This document shows, piece after piece, positions 18,986 through 27,578 of a stretch of DNA of 64,000 bases. The stretch lies in contig NZ_JAUSYG010000001.1 in the NCBI RefSeq assembly GCF_030816725.1, positions 3,038,001-3,102,000 of the forward strand. The letters are read 5' to 3'. This DNA comes from Pseudarthrobacter defluvii (GTDB lineage Bacteria; Actinomycetota; Actinomycetes; Actinomycetales; Micrococcaceae). How positions within the stretch are numbered: position 1 is the first letter of the stretch; each line of letters opens with the position of its first letter. The notes below the pieces were generated by a model. That model did not search any database, was not told the origin of the DNA, and was given only the letters and a program-made list of their open reading frames with translations. A program made the translations under genes and the position numbers.

Positions 18986-20718
18986 TCCAGGCTGATCGGG
19001 CCGAACTCGTCCAGCAGGTCGCCTGGGCCCGGGTTGCCCGGCGCGGATGACCCGCCCAGGTGCTTCACCACGCCCCACACCGCGTTCAACCCGGTGGTCA
19101 CGGCGCCTTCGGCCCAGCCGGCGGTGAAGGAGACGTCGTCGCCGGCCAGGAAGATGCCGCGCTGGGATTCGGGCAGTTTGTCCTGCTTGAAGTGCGTGAA
19201 CAGCCGCTGCTGGTAGCGGTAGTGCCCGGGCAGGTTGGCCTTGAACGCGCCCATGAAGTTGGGGTCCGCCTCCCAGGACACCGTGATGGGCTGGCCAACG
19301 ATATGCCCGGCTATGTCCACCCCTGGATAGATCTGCTCGAGCGAGTGCAGCATCAGCTCCACGCGTTCGTCCGCATCCAGGGCCAGCCACTTCAGCGCGT
19401 CGTCGTTCCAGGTGTAGGACAGCAGGATCACGGCGGGCTTGTCCGGGCCGTTGTCCAGCAGGTATGTGGCCCGGTTCAGCCGGTCCGTCAGCGTCATGGA
19501 CAGGATCTCATTGCCGGTTTCGGGATCGATGTCCTTCCAGAACGGCCGGTCCACCATGACGAACGTCTTGGAGGACTGCATGTAGTGCGATTTCTCCATG
19601 GCGGTCCACAGCTCGGCTGGAAACAGTGCCTCCTCGGTGTGGATGCGGGTGGACAGCAGCCACGACTGGCAGGTGGTGACCACGGCGGGGTAGCTGGCCT
19701 CGCGGCCCCAGCGTTCCCGGACCCGCAGGTTGCCGTCCGGGTCCCGGCTGATCCTGCCCACGGCGCCGCGGGGCGAGCCGGAGTGCAGCGAGGCCAGGGA
19801 GGTGCCGGCGGGCCAGTGCACCAGGTCCGACGGCTCGTGCTGCCACAGTGCCTCGGGCAGCCGCTGCGCTCCCCCGCAGATGAACCGGTGTTGGTCGTCC
19901 GCGTCGGTGTAGACCACGCGCAGGATTTCCAGGATGGAGTTGGGGAAGTCCGTGTCCCAGCCGCCTGTTCCGAACCCCACCTGGCCAAAGGCCTCCCGGT
20001 GCGCGAACCCTGCCTTCTTAAAGGAGTCGCTGGCCGCGATGAAGCCGTAGAACGTCTGCTCGTCCATGAGCGGCAGCAGCTCGTTCCACAGTTCCTTGAT
20101 GCGGGCCATGTCGCGCGCCTTGATGGCATCCTGCATTTCCACGAACTTGGCGCCGTCGTTGACCGCGGCCTTCCAGGCGTCGGCCACCTCGCGGAAGAAC
20201 GGCGGCAGGTCGCTGGACTTTTCCGCGTAGTGCTTTTTTCCGGCTAGTTCGATCACGGTGCTGGAGGTGGCCTCGGCGAGGGGGTTGGGGAAATCCTGGG
20301 TCTGCAGGCCCAGCAGGTCCACGTAGTGGTAGAAGGCCTTGCCCGAGACCGGGAACCGCATGCCGCCCAGGTCCGCCACCACCCCGGGCGCCGCGGGGAA
20401 GGCTGCGGTCCGGAGCCGCCCGCCGATCTGGTCCGCTTCATAGACCACGGGCCGGAGCCCGAGTTTCATCAGTTCGTAGGCGGTGACCAGACCGGAGAGA
20501 CCGGCGCCAATGACGGCCACCTCCGTGCCGTACAGCTCCGGGGGAACCGAGCCCAGGCCGTCCGGGTGGGCCAGGTAGTGGTCGTAGCTGAACGGAAAGT
20601 CAGGGTTGAGCATGGTGATGGGTGCTGCCTGCCCGTCAGCACCGCGTCCGGCTGCGGCCGCCGGCGGCGTGGACGTGCTGGAGGGGTCGAAAGCGGGCAG
20701 TTCGGTGGCGATGGTCAT
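18982..20718 (-). CDS. Flavin monooxygenase, lysine 2-monooxygenase (DavB)-like
   Basis: A 578-residue flavoprotein of the amine oxidase family, with the FAD motif VIGAGLSGLVTAYE at residues 69-82. Long stretches resemble Pseudomonas lysine 2-monooxygenase as I remember it: the DFPF...HPDGLGSVP start, GGMRFPVSGKAFYHYVD, FGQVGFGTGGWDTDFPNS, MQSSKTFVMVDRPFWKD and GIFLAGDDVSFTAGWAEGA. That enzyme turns L-lysine into 5-aminovaleramide, the first step of the aminovalerate route. Tryptophan 2-monooxygenase is the nearest alternative. The first 33 residues are a low-complexity extension. The start ATG overlaps the permease stop (ATGA), so the two are coupled, and a DavA-like amidase gene lies 5 kb away. 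Confidence 0.82.
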   Translation of the reverse strand: MTIATELPAFDPSSTSTPPAAAAGRGADGQAAPITMLNPDFPFSYDHYLAHPDGLGSVPPELYGTEVAVIGAGLSGLVTAYELMKLGLRPVVYEADQIGGRLRTAAFPAAPGVVADLGGMRFPVSGKAFYHYVDLLGLQTQDFPNPLAEATSSTVIELAGKKHYAEKSSDLPPFFREVADAWKAAVNDGAKFVEMQDAIKARDMARIKELWNELLPLMDEQTFYGFIAASDSFKKAGFAHREAFGQVGFGTGGWDTDFPNSILEILRVVYTDADDQHRFICGGAQRLPEALWQHEPSDLVHWPAGTSLASLHSGSPRGAVGRISRDPDGNLRVRERWGREASYPAVVTTCQSWLLSTRIHTEEALFPAELWTAMEKSHYMQSSKTFVMVDRPFWKDIDPETGNEILSMTLTDRLNRATYLLDNGPDKPAVILLSYTWNDDALKWLALDADERVELMLHSLEQIYPGVDIAGHIVGQPITVSWEADPNFMGAFKANLPGHYRYQQRLFTHFKQDKLPESQRGIFLAGDDVSFTAGWAEGAVTTGLNAVWGVVKHLGGSSAPGNPGPGDLLDEFGPISLD

Positions 20719-22241
20719 GAGTGTTCTGCTTTCACAGGTTCCTGGCGCGGGGCCTTGGCGGTCAGTTCACGGTAGTCGAGCTCACTTAGAGCCGCTACCT
20801 TGGAGTTCCGGCGTCCATAGCCGAAGTAGATGGCGATTCCCACGAGCATCCAGGCGCCGAAGACCAGCCAGGTATCGGCACCGAGGTTGGCCATGAAGTA
20901 GGCGCACATCAGCGTGCCCAGCACGGGGGTCATGGGATAGAGCGGCACCCGGAAGCTTCGCTTCAGGTCGGGGCGGTGGCGGCGCAGGTAGATGACGGCG
21001 ACGTTGACCAGCGCGAATGCGAACAGGGTGCCGATGCTGGTGGCGTCGGCCAGGGCGCCCAGCGGCACCAGCCCTGCGGTGAGGGCGACGGCGGTGCCCA
21101 CGATAAGGGTTCCGGCGGCCGGGGTGCCGGTGCGGGGAGAGACGCGCGCGAAGACCGGGGGCACCAGCCCGTCCCGGGACATCGACAACAGGATGCGGGT
21201 CTGTCCGTACAGGACGGTGAGCACGATGCTGGCGATGGCAAGCACAGCGCCAACTGAAAAGACCAACGCGATCCAGGGCTGGCCGGTGGTTTCCTCAAGG
21301 ATCTGGACCAGGGCTGCCTCGGTGCCGTCGAACCAGCCCCAGGGCCGGGCGCCGATGGCTGCGACTGCCACCAGCACGTAGATGCCGGTGACGATCACCA
21401 TGGACAGCAGGATGGCGCGGGGAAGATCGCGCTTGGGGTTCCTGGCTTCCTCACCGGCGGTGGAGGCGGCATCAAACCCAATGTAGGAGAAGAAAACCCG
21501 TGAGGCTGCGGCGGAGACGCCGGCGGCACCCATCGGCAGAAGCGGCTCGAAGTTGCCGGCGTTGAAGGCGGTAAAGGCAACGGCGCAGAAGAACAGCAGG
21601 ATGCCTACTTTGATGATGACGATGGCGGTGTTGATCCAGGCGCTTTCCCGGGCGCCGCGGACCAGCAGGACCATGGCCAGCACCACGATGGCCACCGCCG
21701 GAATGTTCACCAATCCGCCGTCGCCCGGGGGCTGGGACATGGCATCGGGCAGGACCTGCCCGAACGCCGCCAGTGCCTCATTGACGTACTGCCCGGCGCC
21801 CACGGCCACTGCCGCGACGGAGACCGCGTATTCGAGAACGAGGCACCAACCGCAGATCCATGCCATGCCCTCGCCCATGGTGGCGTAGGAGTAGGAGTAG
21901 CTCGAGCCGGCCACCGGAACCAGCCCCGCCATTTCGGCGTAGGAGACGGCGGAGAGCAGGGCTGCCAGGCCGGCGATGACGAACGAGATCCAGATGGCCG
22001 GGCCGGCCAGCGGCACGGATTCACCAAGGATCACCAGGATGCCCGTTCCCAGGGTGGCACCAACGCTGATCATGGTGAGGTGGAGGACGCCGAAGCTGCG
22101 CACCAGCCCGGTGCCGCCCCCGCCGCTTCCGGCTTCGCTGATCATCTGGCCGATCGGTTTGCGGCGGAGCAGCTGGGCCCGGAGGCCGGGCCGTCCGCCG
22201 CTTGGCGCAATGGTTTTTTCGGTGGTCACAGGCACAGTCAC
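20715..22241 (-). CDS. APC-family amino acid permease
   Basis: A 508-residue transporter with about twelve membrane segments, starting at SVGATLGTGILVILG, the conserved first helix of the amino acid-polyamine-organocation superfamily; the layout is that of cationic amino acid transporters (CAT/YfnA-like). GTG at 22241 is chosen because GAAGGGA lies eight bases upstream; the open frame reaches 22319 but has no ribosome binding site there. It overlaps the lysine monooxygenase start by four bases and probably imports its substrate. The gene is divergent from the racemase, with about 100 bp of shared regulatory DNA between. Confidence 0.9.
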   Translation of the reverse strand: MTVPVTTEKTIAPSGGRPGLRAQLLRRKPIGQMISEAGSGGGGTGLVRSFGVLHLTMISVGATLGTGILVILGESVPLAGPAIWISFVIAGLAALLSAVSYAEMAGLVPVAGSSYSYSYATMGEGMAWICGWCLVLEYAVSVAAVAVGAGQYVNEALAAFGQVLPDAMSQPPGDGGLVNIPAVAIVVLAMVLLVRGARESAWINTAIVIIKVGILLFFCAVAFTAFNAGNFEPLLPMGAAGVSAAASRVFFSYIGFDAASTAGEEARNPKRDLPRAILLSMVIVTGIYVLVAVAAIGARPWGWFDGTEAALVQILEETTGQPWIALVFSVGAVLAIASIVLTVLYGQTRILLSMSRDGLVPPVFARVSPRTGTPAAGTLIVGTAVALTAGLVPLGALADATSIGTLFAFALVNVAVIYLRRHRPDLKRSFRVPLYPMTPVLGTLMCAYFMANLGADTWLVFGAWMLVGIAIYFGYGRRNSKVAALSELDYRELTAKAPRQEPVKAEHS

Positions 22242-22326
22242 CGTTGACGTCCCTTCAGAGTAGTTTTCGGTTTCCCCTTCCCAAGGTTTGCATGTGAGCC
22301 AACTCTCAAGCCGGTGCAAAATGACT

Positions 22327-22332
22327 TATAGT
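22327..22332 (+). promoter_or_regulatory. -10 element for leaderless racemase transcript
   Basis: TATAGT ends eight bases before the ATG at 22341, and no Shine-Dalgarno sequence is present. The transcript therefore probably starts at or within two bases of the start codon. No clear -35 box is visible at 17-18 bp. Confidence 0.5.
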
Positions 22333-22340
22333 GATCCACC

Positions 22341-23581
22341 ATGAGACTTAATGCACCCACACAGCACCCCGCTCCGGCCGTGCTGTCCGGGCAGGTCACC
22401 GTCGACCTGTCCGCCATATCAGACAACATCCAAGCCCTGAAAAAACGCAGTACGGCGCCCGTCTTCATGGCCGTGGTGAAGGGGAATGCCTACGGGCGCA
22501 CGGGCTGGTCGAAGTGGCCCGGACCGCCGTCGCGGCAGGTGCAGACTGGCTCGGGACGGCACAGCTCGCCGAAGCCATCACGCTCCGCAGGGCGGGCATC
22601 ACCGTACCCATCCTCTCCTGGCTCTACCTGGCATCCCAGACCAGTGCAGCCATCGTTGAGGCGCTGGAGAATGACGTGGACCTGTCCCTTGGCAGCGTCT
22701 CCCAACTGGAGGTGCTGGAAGGTGCCGCAGAGCGTTTGGGACGTCCCGGCGTCGTACATCTTGAACTGGACAGCGGCCTTAGCCGGGGTGGCGCCCGCAT
22801 GGAGGACTGGGCCGGGCTGGTTGCCCGGGCACGGCAGGCCGAACTCGCCGGCACCCTCCGCGTCCGCGGTGTCTGGACCCACCTGGCGTGGGCAGATGTG
22901 CCCGTTCATCCCGGAAACGCTTCCGCTGTAGCCGAATTCGAGGACGCGGTCCGCGTGGCGACAGACGCCGGACTCGAACCGCAACTCCGGCACGTCTCCA
23001 GTTCCGCCAACATCCTTGACCGGCCCGGATTCCATTTCGACATGGTCCGTGCCGGGCTCGCCATCTATGGCCTCGCCCCAGCCGATTACCTTGTTCCCGC
23101 CGAGTTCGGACTGCGCCCCGTACTCAGCGTCACGGCTCCCCTGGTCATGATCAAGAAGGTGCCCGCCGGCACCGGAATCAGTTACGAACACCAGGCCATC
23201 ACCCACGAGCCGCGCTACCTCGGCCTGATCCCGCTTGGGTATGCGGATGGCATTCCCAAAGGCATCAGCGGCCGTCCGGTGGTGAGCGTGGGAGGCCGCC
23301 GCGTGCCTGTCATCGGCAAGGTGTGCATGGACCAGTTCATGGTGGACCTGGGGCCGGATCCTGCCGGCATCGAGGTGGGTGATGCCGCGGTGCTGTTTGG
23401 CGACCCCGCGGCCGGTGCCGCCAGCGCCGATGACTGGGGTGCCGCCATTGGCAGCCACGGGGACGAGATCATCAACAGGATCGCTCCGCGCCTGCCGCGC
23501 TCCTATGCCGCCGCGGGCGCCGGCCACAGGTGCCCCGACTACCAGGAGCGGATTCCCGCCGGTGCCGGCCATGCCGGCTGA
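22341..23581 (+). pseudogene. alr: Alanine racemase family gene with a 2-bp insertion
   Basis: The N-terminal frame (QVTVDLSAISDNIQAL, FMAVVKGNAYG) ends in the PLP-lysine motif. The rest (MARTAVAAGADWLGTAQLAEA to the end) lies in a different frame. The break is exact: TACGGGCGCACGGGCTGG at 22491-22508 would read YGHGL if one GC of the GCGC at 22496-22499 were removed, restoring VVKGNAYGHGLVEVARTAVAA. All other features look intact, including the catalytic tyrosine region GTGISYEHQ and the KVCMDQFMVDL motif. Corrected, the protein is about 412 residues. Being divergent from a lysine permease and monooxygenase, it may be a catabolic broad-range racemase rather than the cell-wall Alr. Real lesion and sequence error are both possible. 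Confidence 0.85.
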
Positions 23582-25175
23582 GTCCGCCGCCGGCAGGCTC
23601 AGCTTTGTCACCCTCCAGCAGTTCCTTGACCAGCTGCCGCCGTTGCTGAAGGTACTTCACGACGGCGGCAGCGGCGGCCAGCTGCTGCGGTGGGTGGAGC
23701 CCAGCGAACTGGAGGACCCCACGCCCTACCTTCCCGAGGGCGAATTCCTGCTCACCGCCGGCCTGCCCTTCCTCGGAGACGGCGGTTCGCCCGCCAACGT
23801 GGACGCCTATGTCCGGCGGCTGGTCAAGGCAAAAGTCGCGGCCCTTGGCTTCGGGATCAGGCCCTACTTCGACGCTGTTCCGGACGTGGTGGTGGACGCG
23901 TGCCGGCGGCACAACCTCACCTTGTTCGAAGTGCCCGAGTCACTTCCGTTTGCTGCGATTGGCCTCGAGTTCTCGCAGCTCCTGGAGACCGACAACGCCC
24001 GGGTTTTCCGGCAGCTGGCAGAGGCCAACCGGCAGCTCATGCGTGCCGTCCTCTCCCCCAAACCGGAGCACGAACTCCTGGCGGCGTTGGTCCAGCGTGT
24101 CCCCGTGTGGGCGGTCATGGTGGGTGCCGACGGCAGGGTCCGGGCCCGCGGCACCAGTGCCGGCGGCAGCACCGCCGTCGACCTTTCCCTGTTGGAACCG
24201 ATGCTGGAACGGCTGCTGTCCGGCCGCGGCCCCCGGGTGGAAATGGACGGCTTCGACCAGCCGGGCTCAGCGCTGGTGGTGGGCCACCCGCTGCGCAGCA
24301 CCAAGGACGCCAACCTGGGCGCGTTGATCCTCGGTTCCGACGTGCCCCTGACGCCAGCGCAGAACAACGTGGTCCAGTCCGCCGTCGGACTGCTCGAACT
24401 GCTGGTGCGGCAGCGCACCAGCGGATCGCTGGCTCCCAGCCAGCTGGCCACCGCCGTCCTGCTGCACCCGGAAAGCCTCACCACGGGCAGCACCAGGCAT
24501 CTCAACGGGCTAAAGGACCTGCTGGCGCAAAGCGTGTCCTCCACGCGGTCAGCACCCGTGCGGGTGGTACAGGGCATCAAGGCGGAAACACCCGAGTGGC
24601 CGGCCGGCGACAGTCCCGTGCGGGAACTCCTGCAGTGGCGGCGCATGTTCGACACCAAACTGGTGGAAATCACCGACTACGGATTCGCTGCCGTGACCAG
24701 GCTCAAGGTGGACGATGCACTGCTTGCCGACGTGGAGAAGCTCGGGTGGCGCCTGGTGATCGGCGAACCCAGCGAGTTGACCGGCCTTCCGGCCGCCTAC
24801 CAGCGCGCCACCTCCCTGCGCAGCCAGGTCCGGAGAAGTGGAAACAGCGTCCGGGCGGACGAAGTGTCCTGGTCCGTTACCGGGCTGCTGGGCCGCGAGG
24901 CAGGGACGCTGCTGGCCGAACGGCTGTTGGGGCCGGTCCTGGCCCTTGACCCGGACCGCCGGGATCCTCTGCTGGCCGTCCTCCGCGGCTGGCTCAGCGA
25001 AAACGGCAGCTGGGATGGTTCCGCCAAACTGCTGGGGCTGCACCGGAACAGCGTGCGGCGCCAGATCGGCGTCCTGGGTGAGCTGCTGCAGGTGGACCTC
25101 AACCAGGCCCAGGTGCGGGCCGAACTGTGGATTGCGCTGCAGTATGTGGACGGGTTGACGACCGGACCCGGGTGA
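23571..25175 (+). CDS. PucR-family transcriptional regulator
   Basis: A 534-residue regulator with an N-terminal PucR ligand domain (WVEPSELEDPTPYLPEGEFLLT...VPESLPFAAIGLEFSQL), a central GGDEF-like segment without catalytic residues, and a C-terminal helix-turn-helix of the HTH_30 type (WLSENGSWDGSAKLLGLHRNSVRRQI). PucR proteins commonly activate purine, GABA or polyamine/amino acid catabolism. ATG 23571 overlaps the racemase stop by eleven bases; a GTG at 23562 with AGGAG 13 bases upstream is an alternative. Its position between the permease/monooxygenase and amidase genes makes it the likely regulator of the lysine locus. Confidence 0.88.
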   Translation: MPAESAAGRLSFVTLQQFLDQLPPLLKVLHDGGSGGQLLRWVEPSELEDPTPYLPEGEFLLTAGLPFLGDGGSPANVDAYVRRLVKAKVAALGFGIRPYFDAVPDVVVDACRRHNLTLFEVPESLPFAAIGLEFSQLLETDNARVFRQLAEANRQLMRAVLSPKPEHELLAALVQRVPVWAVMVGADGRVRARGTSAGGSTAVDLSLLEPMLERLLSGRGPRVEMDGFDQPGSALVVGHPLRSTKDANLGALILGSDVPLTPAQNNVVQSAVGLLELLVRQRTSGSLAPSQLATAVLLHPESLTTGSTRHLNGLKDLLAQSVSSTRSAPVRVVQGIKAETPEWPAGDSPVRELLQWRRMFDTKLVEITDYGFAAVTRLKVDDALLADVEKLGWRLVIGEPSELTGLPAAYQRATSLRSQVRRSGNSVRADEVSWSVTGLLGREAGTLLAERLLGPVLALDPDRRDPLLAVLRGWLSENGSWDGSAKLLGLHRNSVRRQIGVLGELLQVDLNQAQVRAELWIALQYVDGLTTGPG

Positions 25176-25179
25176 CCGG

Positions 25180-26019
25180 CTACGCCCCGTCCCCGGGCAG
25201 CTGTGACTCCCATTCCCTGTACAGCTCCGGCCGGCGCTCCCGCAGGTACGGCACCGCCTCCCGGGCCTCGATGACTGCTTCCGTGCCAACCTGGGCGAAC
25301 AACAGTTCGGGGCCGTCACCTGCCGCGGCGAGCAGCGCGCCGTCGGGTCCCGCCACCACGCTCCCGCCACCGAAGATGTACGCGTCTTCTTGTCCGCAAT
25401 GGTTCGCATAGGCCACGTTCAACTGGCTTTCCAGCGCCCGGGCGCGGATCAGCACCTGCGGCACCGCATCAAAACCGGCGGACAACGCTGTGGGCACCAG
25501 GAGCAGTTCGGCGCCCCGGGCGGCGGCTGCCCGGGCGGCCTCGGGAAATTCAATGTCGTAGCAGATCAGCAGCGAGGTCCTCACGCCTTTGAAGGGGACG
25601 ACGGCGGGAGGTTCAGCGGCTGCCACGAAAGCCTTGCGTTCCTCCCCGCCAAAGAGGTGCACCTTGGCGTAGGTCAGGAGTTCGGCGCCGGTGGCGTCGA
25701 CCAGCGTCGCCGCAATGTGCCAGCCGGCGCCCTGCGTGAAGACCCCCGTCCCGCTGTCTGCGACGGAGGGCAGGCTGTAGACCAGGGCAATCCCGTTCCG
25801 GCGGGCAATGTCCGCCAACTGCCCGCGGATGACGGGAAGGTTTGCCGGATCCAGTTCGCCGCGCAACCTCAGCGGGGCGTAGCCCACCGGGAAAAGCTCA
25901 GGGGTGAGCAGCAGGTCCGCACCGGCCTGCGCAGCCCGGCGTGCGGCACGGTCCACGGTCAGCAGATTGGCCTCGACGTCCAGGACTGCGGCATTGGCCT
26001 GCAGGACTGAAAGCAGCAT
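25180..26019 (-). CDS. Nitrilase-superfamily amidase, 5-aminovaleramidase (DavA)-like
   Basis: A 279-residue carbon-nitrogen hydrolase. The catalytic Glu-Lys-Cys triad is visible: E41 in TPELFPVGY, K119 in YAKVHLFGG and C153 in LLICYDIEFPEAAR. The pattern with AKVHLFG, ICYDIEFPE and YANHCGQED resembles Pseudomonas DavA, which hydrolyses 5-aminovaleramide to 5-aminovalerate. ATG at 26019 is chosen because AAGGTGG lies five bases upstream; the longer frame to 26187 has no support. It is convergent with pucR (stops four bases apart), and its presumed substrate is the product of the DavB-like enzyme in the same region. Confidence 0.85.
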   Translation of the reverse strand: MLLSVLQANAAVLDVEANLLTVDRAARRAAQAGADLLLTPELFPVGYAPLRLRGELDPANLPVIRGQLADIARRNGIALVYSLPSVADSGTGVFTQGAGWHIAATLVDATGAELLTYAKVHLFGGEERKAFVAAAEPPAVVPFKGVRTSLLICYDIEFPEAARAAAARGAELLLVPTALSAGFDAVPQVLIRARALESQLNVAYANHCGQEDAYIFGGGSVVAGPDGALLAAAGDGPELLFAQVGTEAVIEAREAVPYLRERRPELYREWESQLPGDGA

Positions 26020-26209
26020 CGTTACCACCTTTTTCTGCCCCTCCACACGGAACGGCGGTGCCTGAATGTTCTCGCCTTCCAGCCTAGACAGCTCCTGCGT
26101 TGGGACGGCGGGTCGTTTGGACCCGCAGGGTGTGCCTGCGGGACGGAATGCACGGGACCGCAGCCGAAGCCTTCCGTGGTGGCTCATTCAGACTCCGACT
26201 CGGCGTCAT

Positions 26210-26236
26210 GCGTTAACTTCTTGACTACAAGAGCGG
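26210..26236 (+). promoter_or_regulatory. ROK-regulator promoter/operator, copy 1
   Basis: GCGTTAACTTCTTGAC followed by TACAAGAGC contains a -35 box TTGACT at 26221-26226 and the small palindrome CTTGACTACAAG. It agrees at 20 of 25 positions with the site at 27470-27496. It lies just upstream of the ROK gene and is the likely autoregulatory operator. Confidence 0.65.
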
Positions 26237-26257
26237 CGATAGGGCAATGTTCTTAGC

Positions 26258-27448
26258 ATGTCCGCAACCCCGCGCTCAACGAAGAGCAAGCCCAAGAATC
26301 CAGGGTCCCAGTCCGCGCTGCGGCAGCTGAACCAGCAGCGGATTATCGAGACCCTCATGGGCGGCCCCTCCACGCAGGCGGAGCTCGCCCGGCATACCGG
26401 GCTGTCCACGGCCACCGTCTCCAACATCGTCAAAATCATGCTCGACTCCGGCCTGGCGTCCACCGAACCGATCACCAGTTCCGGCCGGCGGGCCCTGAAC
26501 GTACGGCTGAACAGCAACGGCGCCGTCGCTGTCGGAATCGACTTCGGCCGGCGCCACCTGAGGGTGGTCCTGGCCTCGCTCAGCTACCACGTCATAGCCG
26601 AGGAATCGGTCATGCTCCCGCTGGGCCACCAGGCGGACGACGGCATCCAGGCGGCGGTGGCCCTGCTGGAGAAACTGCTGCATGACAGCGGCGTGGAACG
26701 CTCCTCTGTAGTGGGGGCCGGCGTTGGTATCCCGGGCCCCATCGACCGGCGGACCGGGACCGTGGCCCAAGGCGCCATCCTTCCCGAATGGGTGGGCATC
26801 AACATCCTGCAGCATCTTGAGGAAACCTTGAGAATCCCCGTGTTTGTTGACAACGACGCCAACTTGGGCGCCTGGTCCGAGGTGACCTGGGGGCAGCATT
26901 CGGGGGTCAGCAATTTGATGTTCATGAAGATCGGATCGGGCATCGGAGCGGGCCTGATCCTCAACGGTGCCCCGTACTACGGCAACGTCGGGATCACCGG
27001 CGAGATCGGCCATGCCACCATCCATGAGCAGGGCCTGGTATGCCGCTGCGGCAACCGCGGCTGTCTGGAAACCATTGCCTCCACCACCACCATGATCGAA
27101 CTCCTCAGCCGCGGCGAGGACCCCCCGTCGACGCCCGCTGACATTGTCCGCAAGGCCCTGAACCGGGACTCCGCCACCCTGCGCGTGGTGGACGATGCGG
27201 GCCTTGCGGTGGGCAGGGCGCTGGGGAATGTCGCCAACCTGATCAACCCTGAAGTCATCGTGGTGGGCGGTCCGCTGGCGGGCCTTGGGGACATCCTGCT
27301 CGACCCCATCCGGAGGGGCCTTGTCCGGCACGCCGTGCCGGTGATCGGCGAGACCACCACCCTCACAATGTCCTCCCTCGGGGACCGCGCGGAAGCTCTC
27401 GGGGCGGCTGCCCTGGTCTTCCAGCAGGCCGGAATCCGGAAGTCATAG
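26258..27448 (+). CDS. ROK-family transcriptional regulator
   Basis: A 396-residue repressor of the NagC/XylR type. Residues about 20-80 are a winged helix-turn-helix (QRIIETLMGGPSTQAELARHTGLSTATVS). The rest is a ROK sugar-kinase-like domain with the zinc motif GLVCRCGNRGCLE and the ATPase-fold signature VDNDANLGAWSE. It stands directly upstream of, and in the same direction as, a monosaccharide ABC transporter. A near-identical 25-bp element precedes both the regulator and the transporter operon, so local sugar-responsive repression is likely. The effector sugar is not readable; xylose, arabinose, galactose or glucose are typical for this arrangement. Confidence 0.92.
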   Translation: MSATPRSTKSKPKNPGSQSALRQLNQQRIIETLMGGPSTQAELARHTGLSTATVSNIVKIMLDSGLASTEPITSSGRRALNVRLNSNGAVAVGIDFGRRHLRVVLASLSYHVIAEESVMLPLGHQADDGIQAAVALLEKLLHDSGVERSSVVGAGVGIPGPIDRRTGTVAQGAILPEWVGINILQHLEETLRIPVFVDNDANLGAWSEVTWGQHSGVSNLMFMKIGSGIGAGLILNGAPYYGNVGITGEIGHATIHEQGLVCRCGNRGCLETIASTTTMIELLSRGEDPPSTPADIVRKALNRDSATLRVVDDAGLAVGRALGNVANLINPEVIVVGGPLAGLGDILLDPIRRGLVRHAVPVIGETTTLTMSSLGDRAEALGAAALVFQQAGIRKS

Positions 27449-27469
27449 CCATTTCGTTATCCGGCAATT

Positions 27470-27496
27470 GCGTTAAAGACTTGACGACAATAGCTG
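27470..27496 (+). promoter_or_regulatory. ROK-regulator promoter/operator, copy 2
   Basis: GCGTTAAAGACTTGAC followed by GACAATAGC matches the copy before the ROK gene. TTGACG at 27481-27486 serves as the -35, and TTTACT at 27505-27510 is a plausible -10 at 18-bp spacing. Repressor bound here would cover the -35 of the transporter operon. Confidence 0.65.
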
Positions 27497-27578
27497 TGAT
27501 CCAGTTTACTTTTGGTTCAGACGGCCCTGCGCTTTGCCGGCCGGACAAAGAAGTCATTGCATTGGAGGGTTAGGGTTC

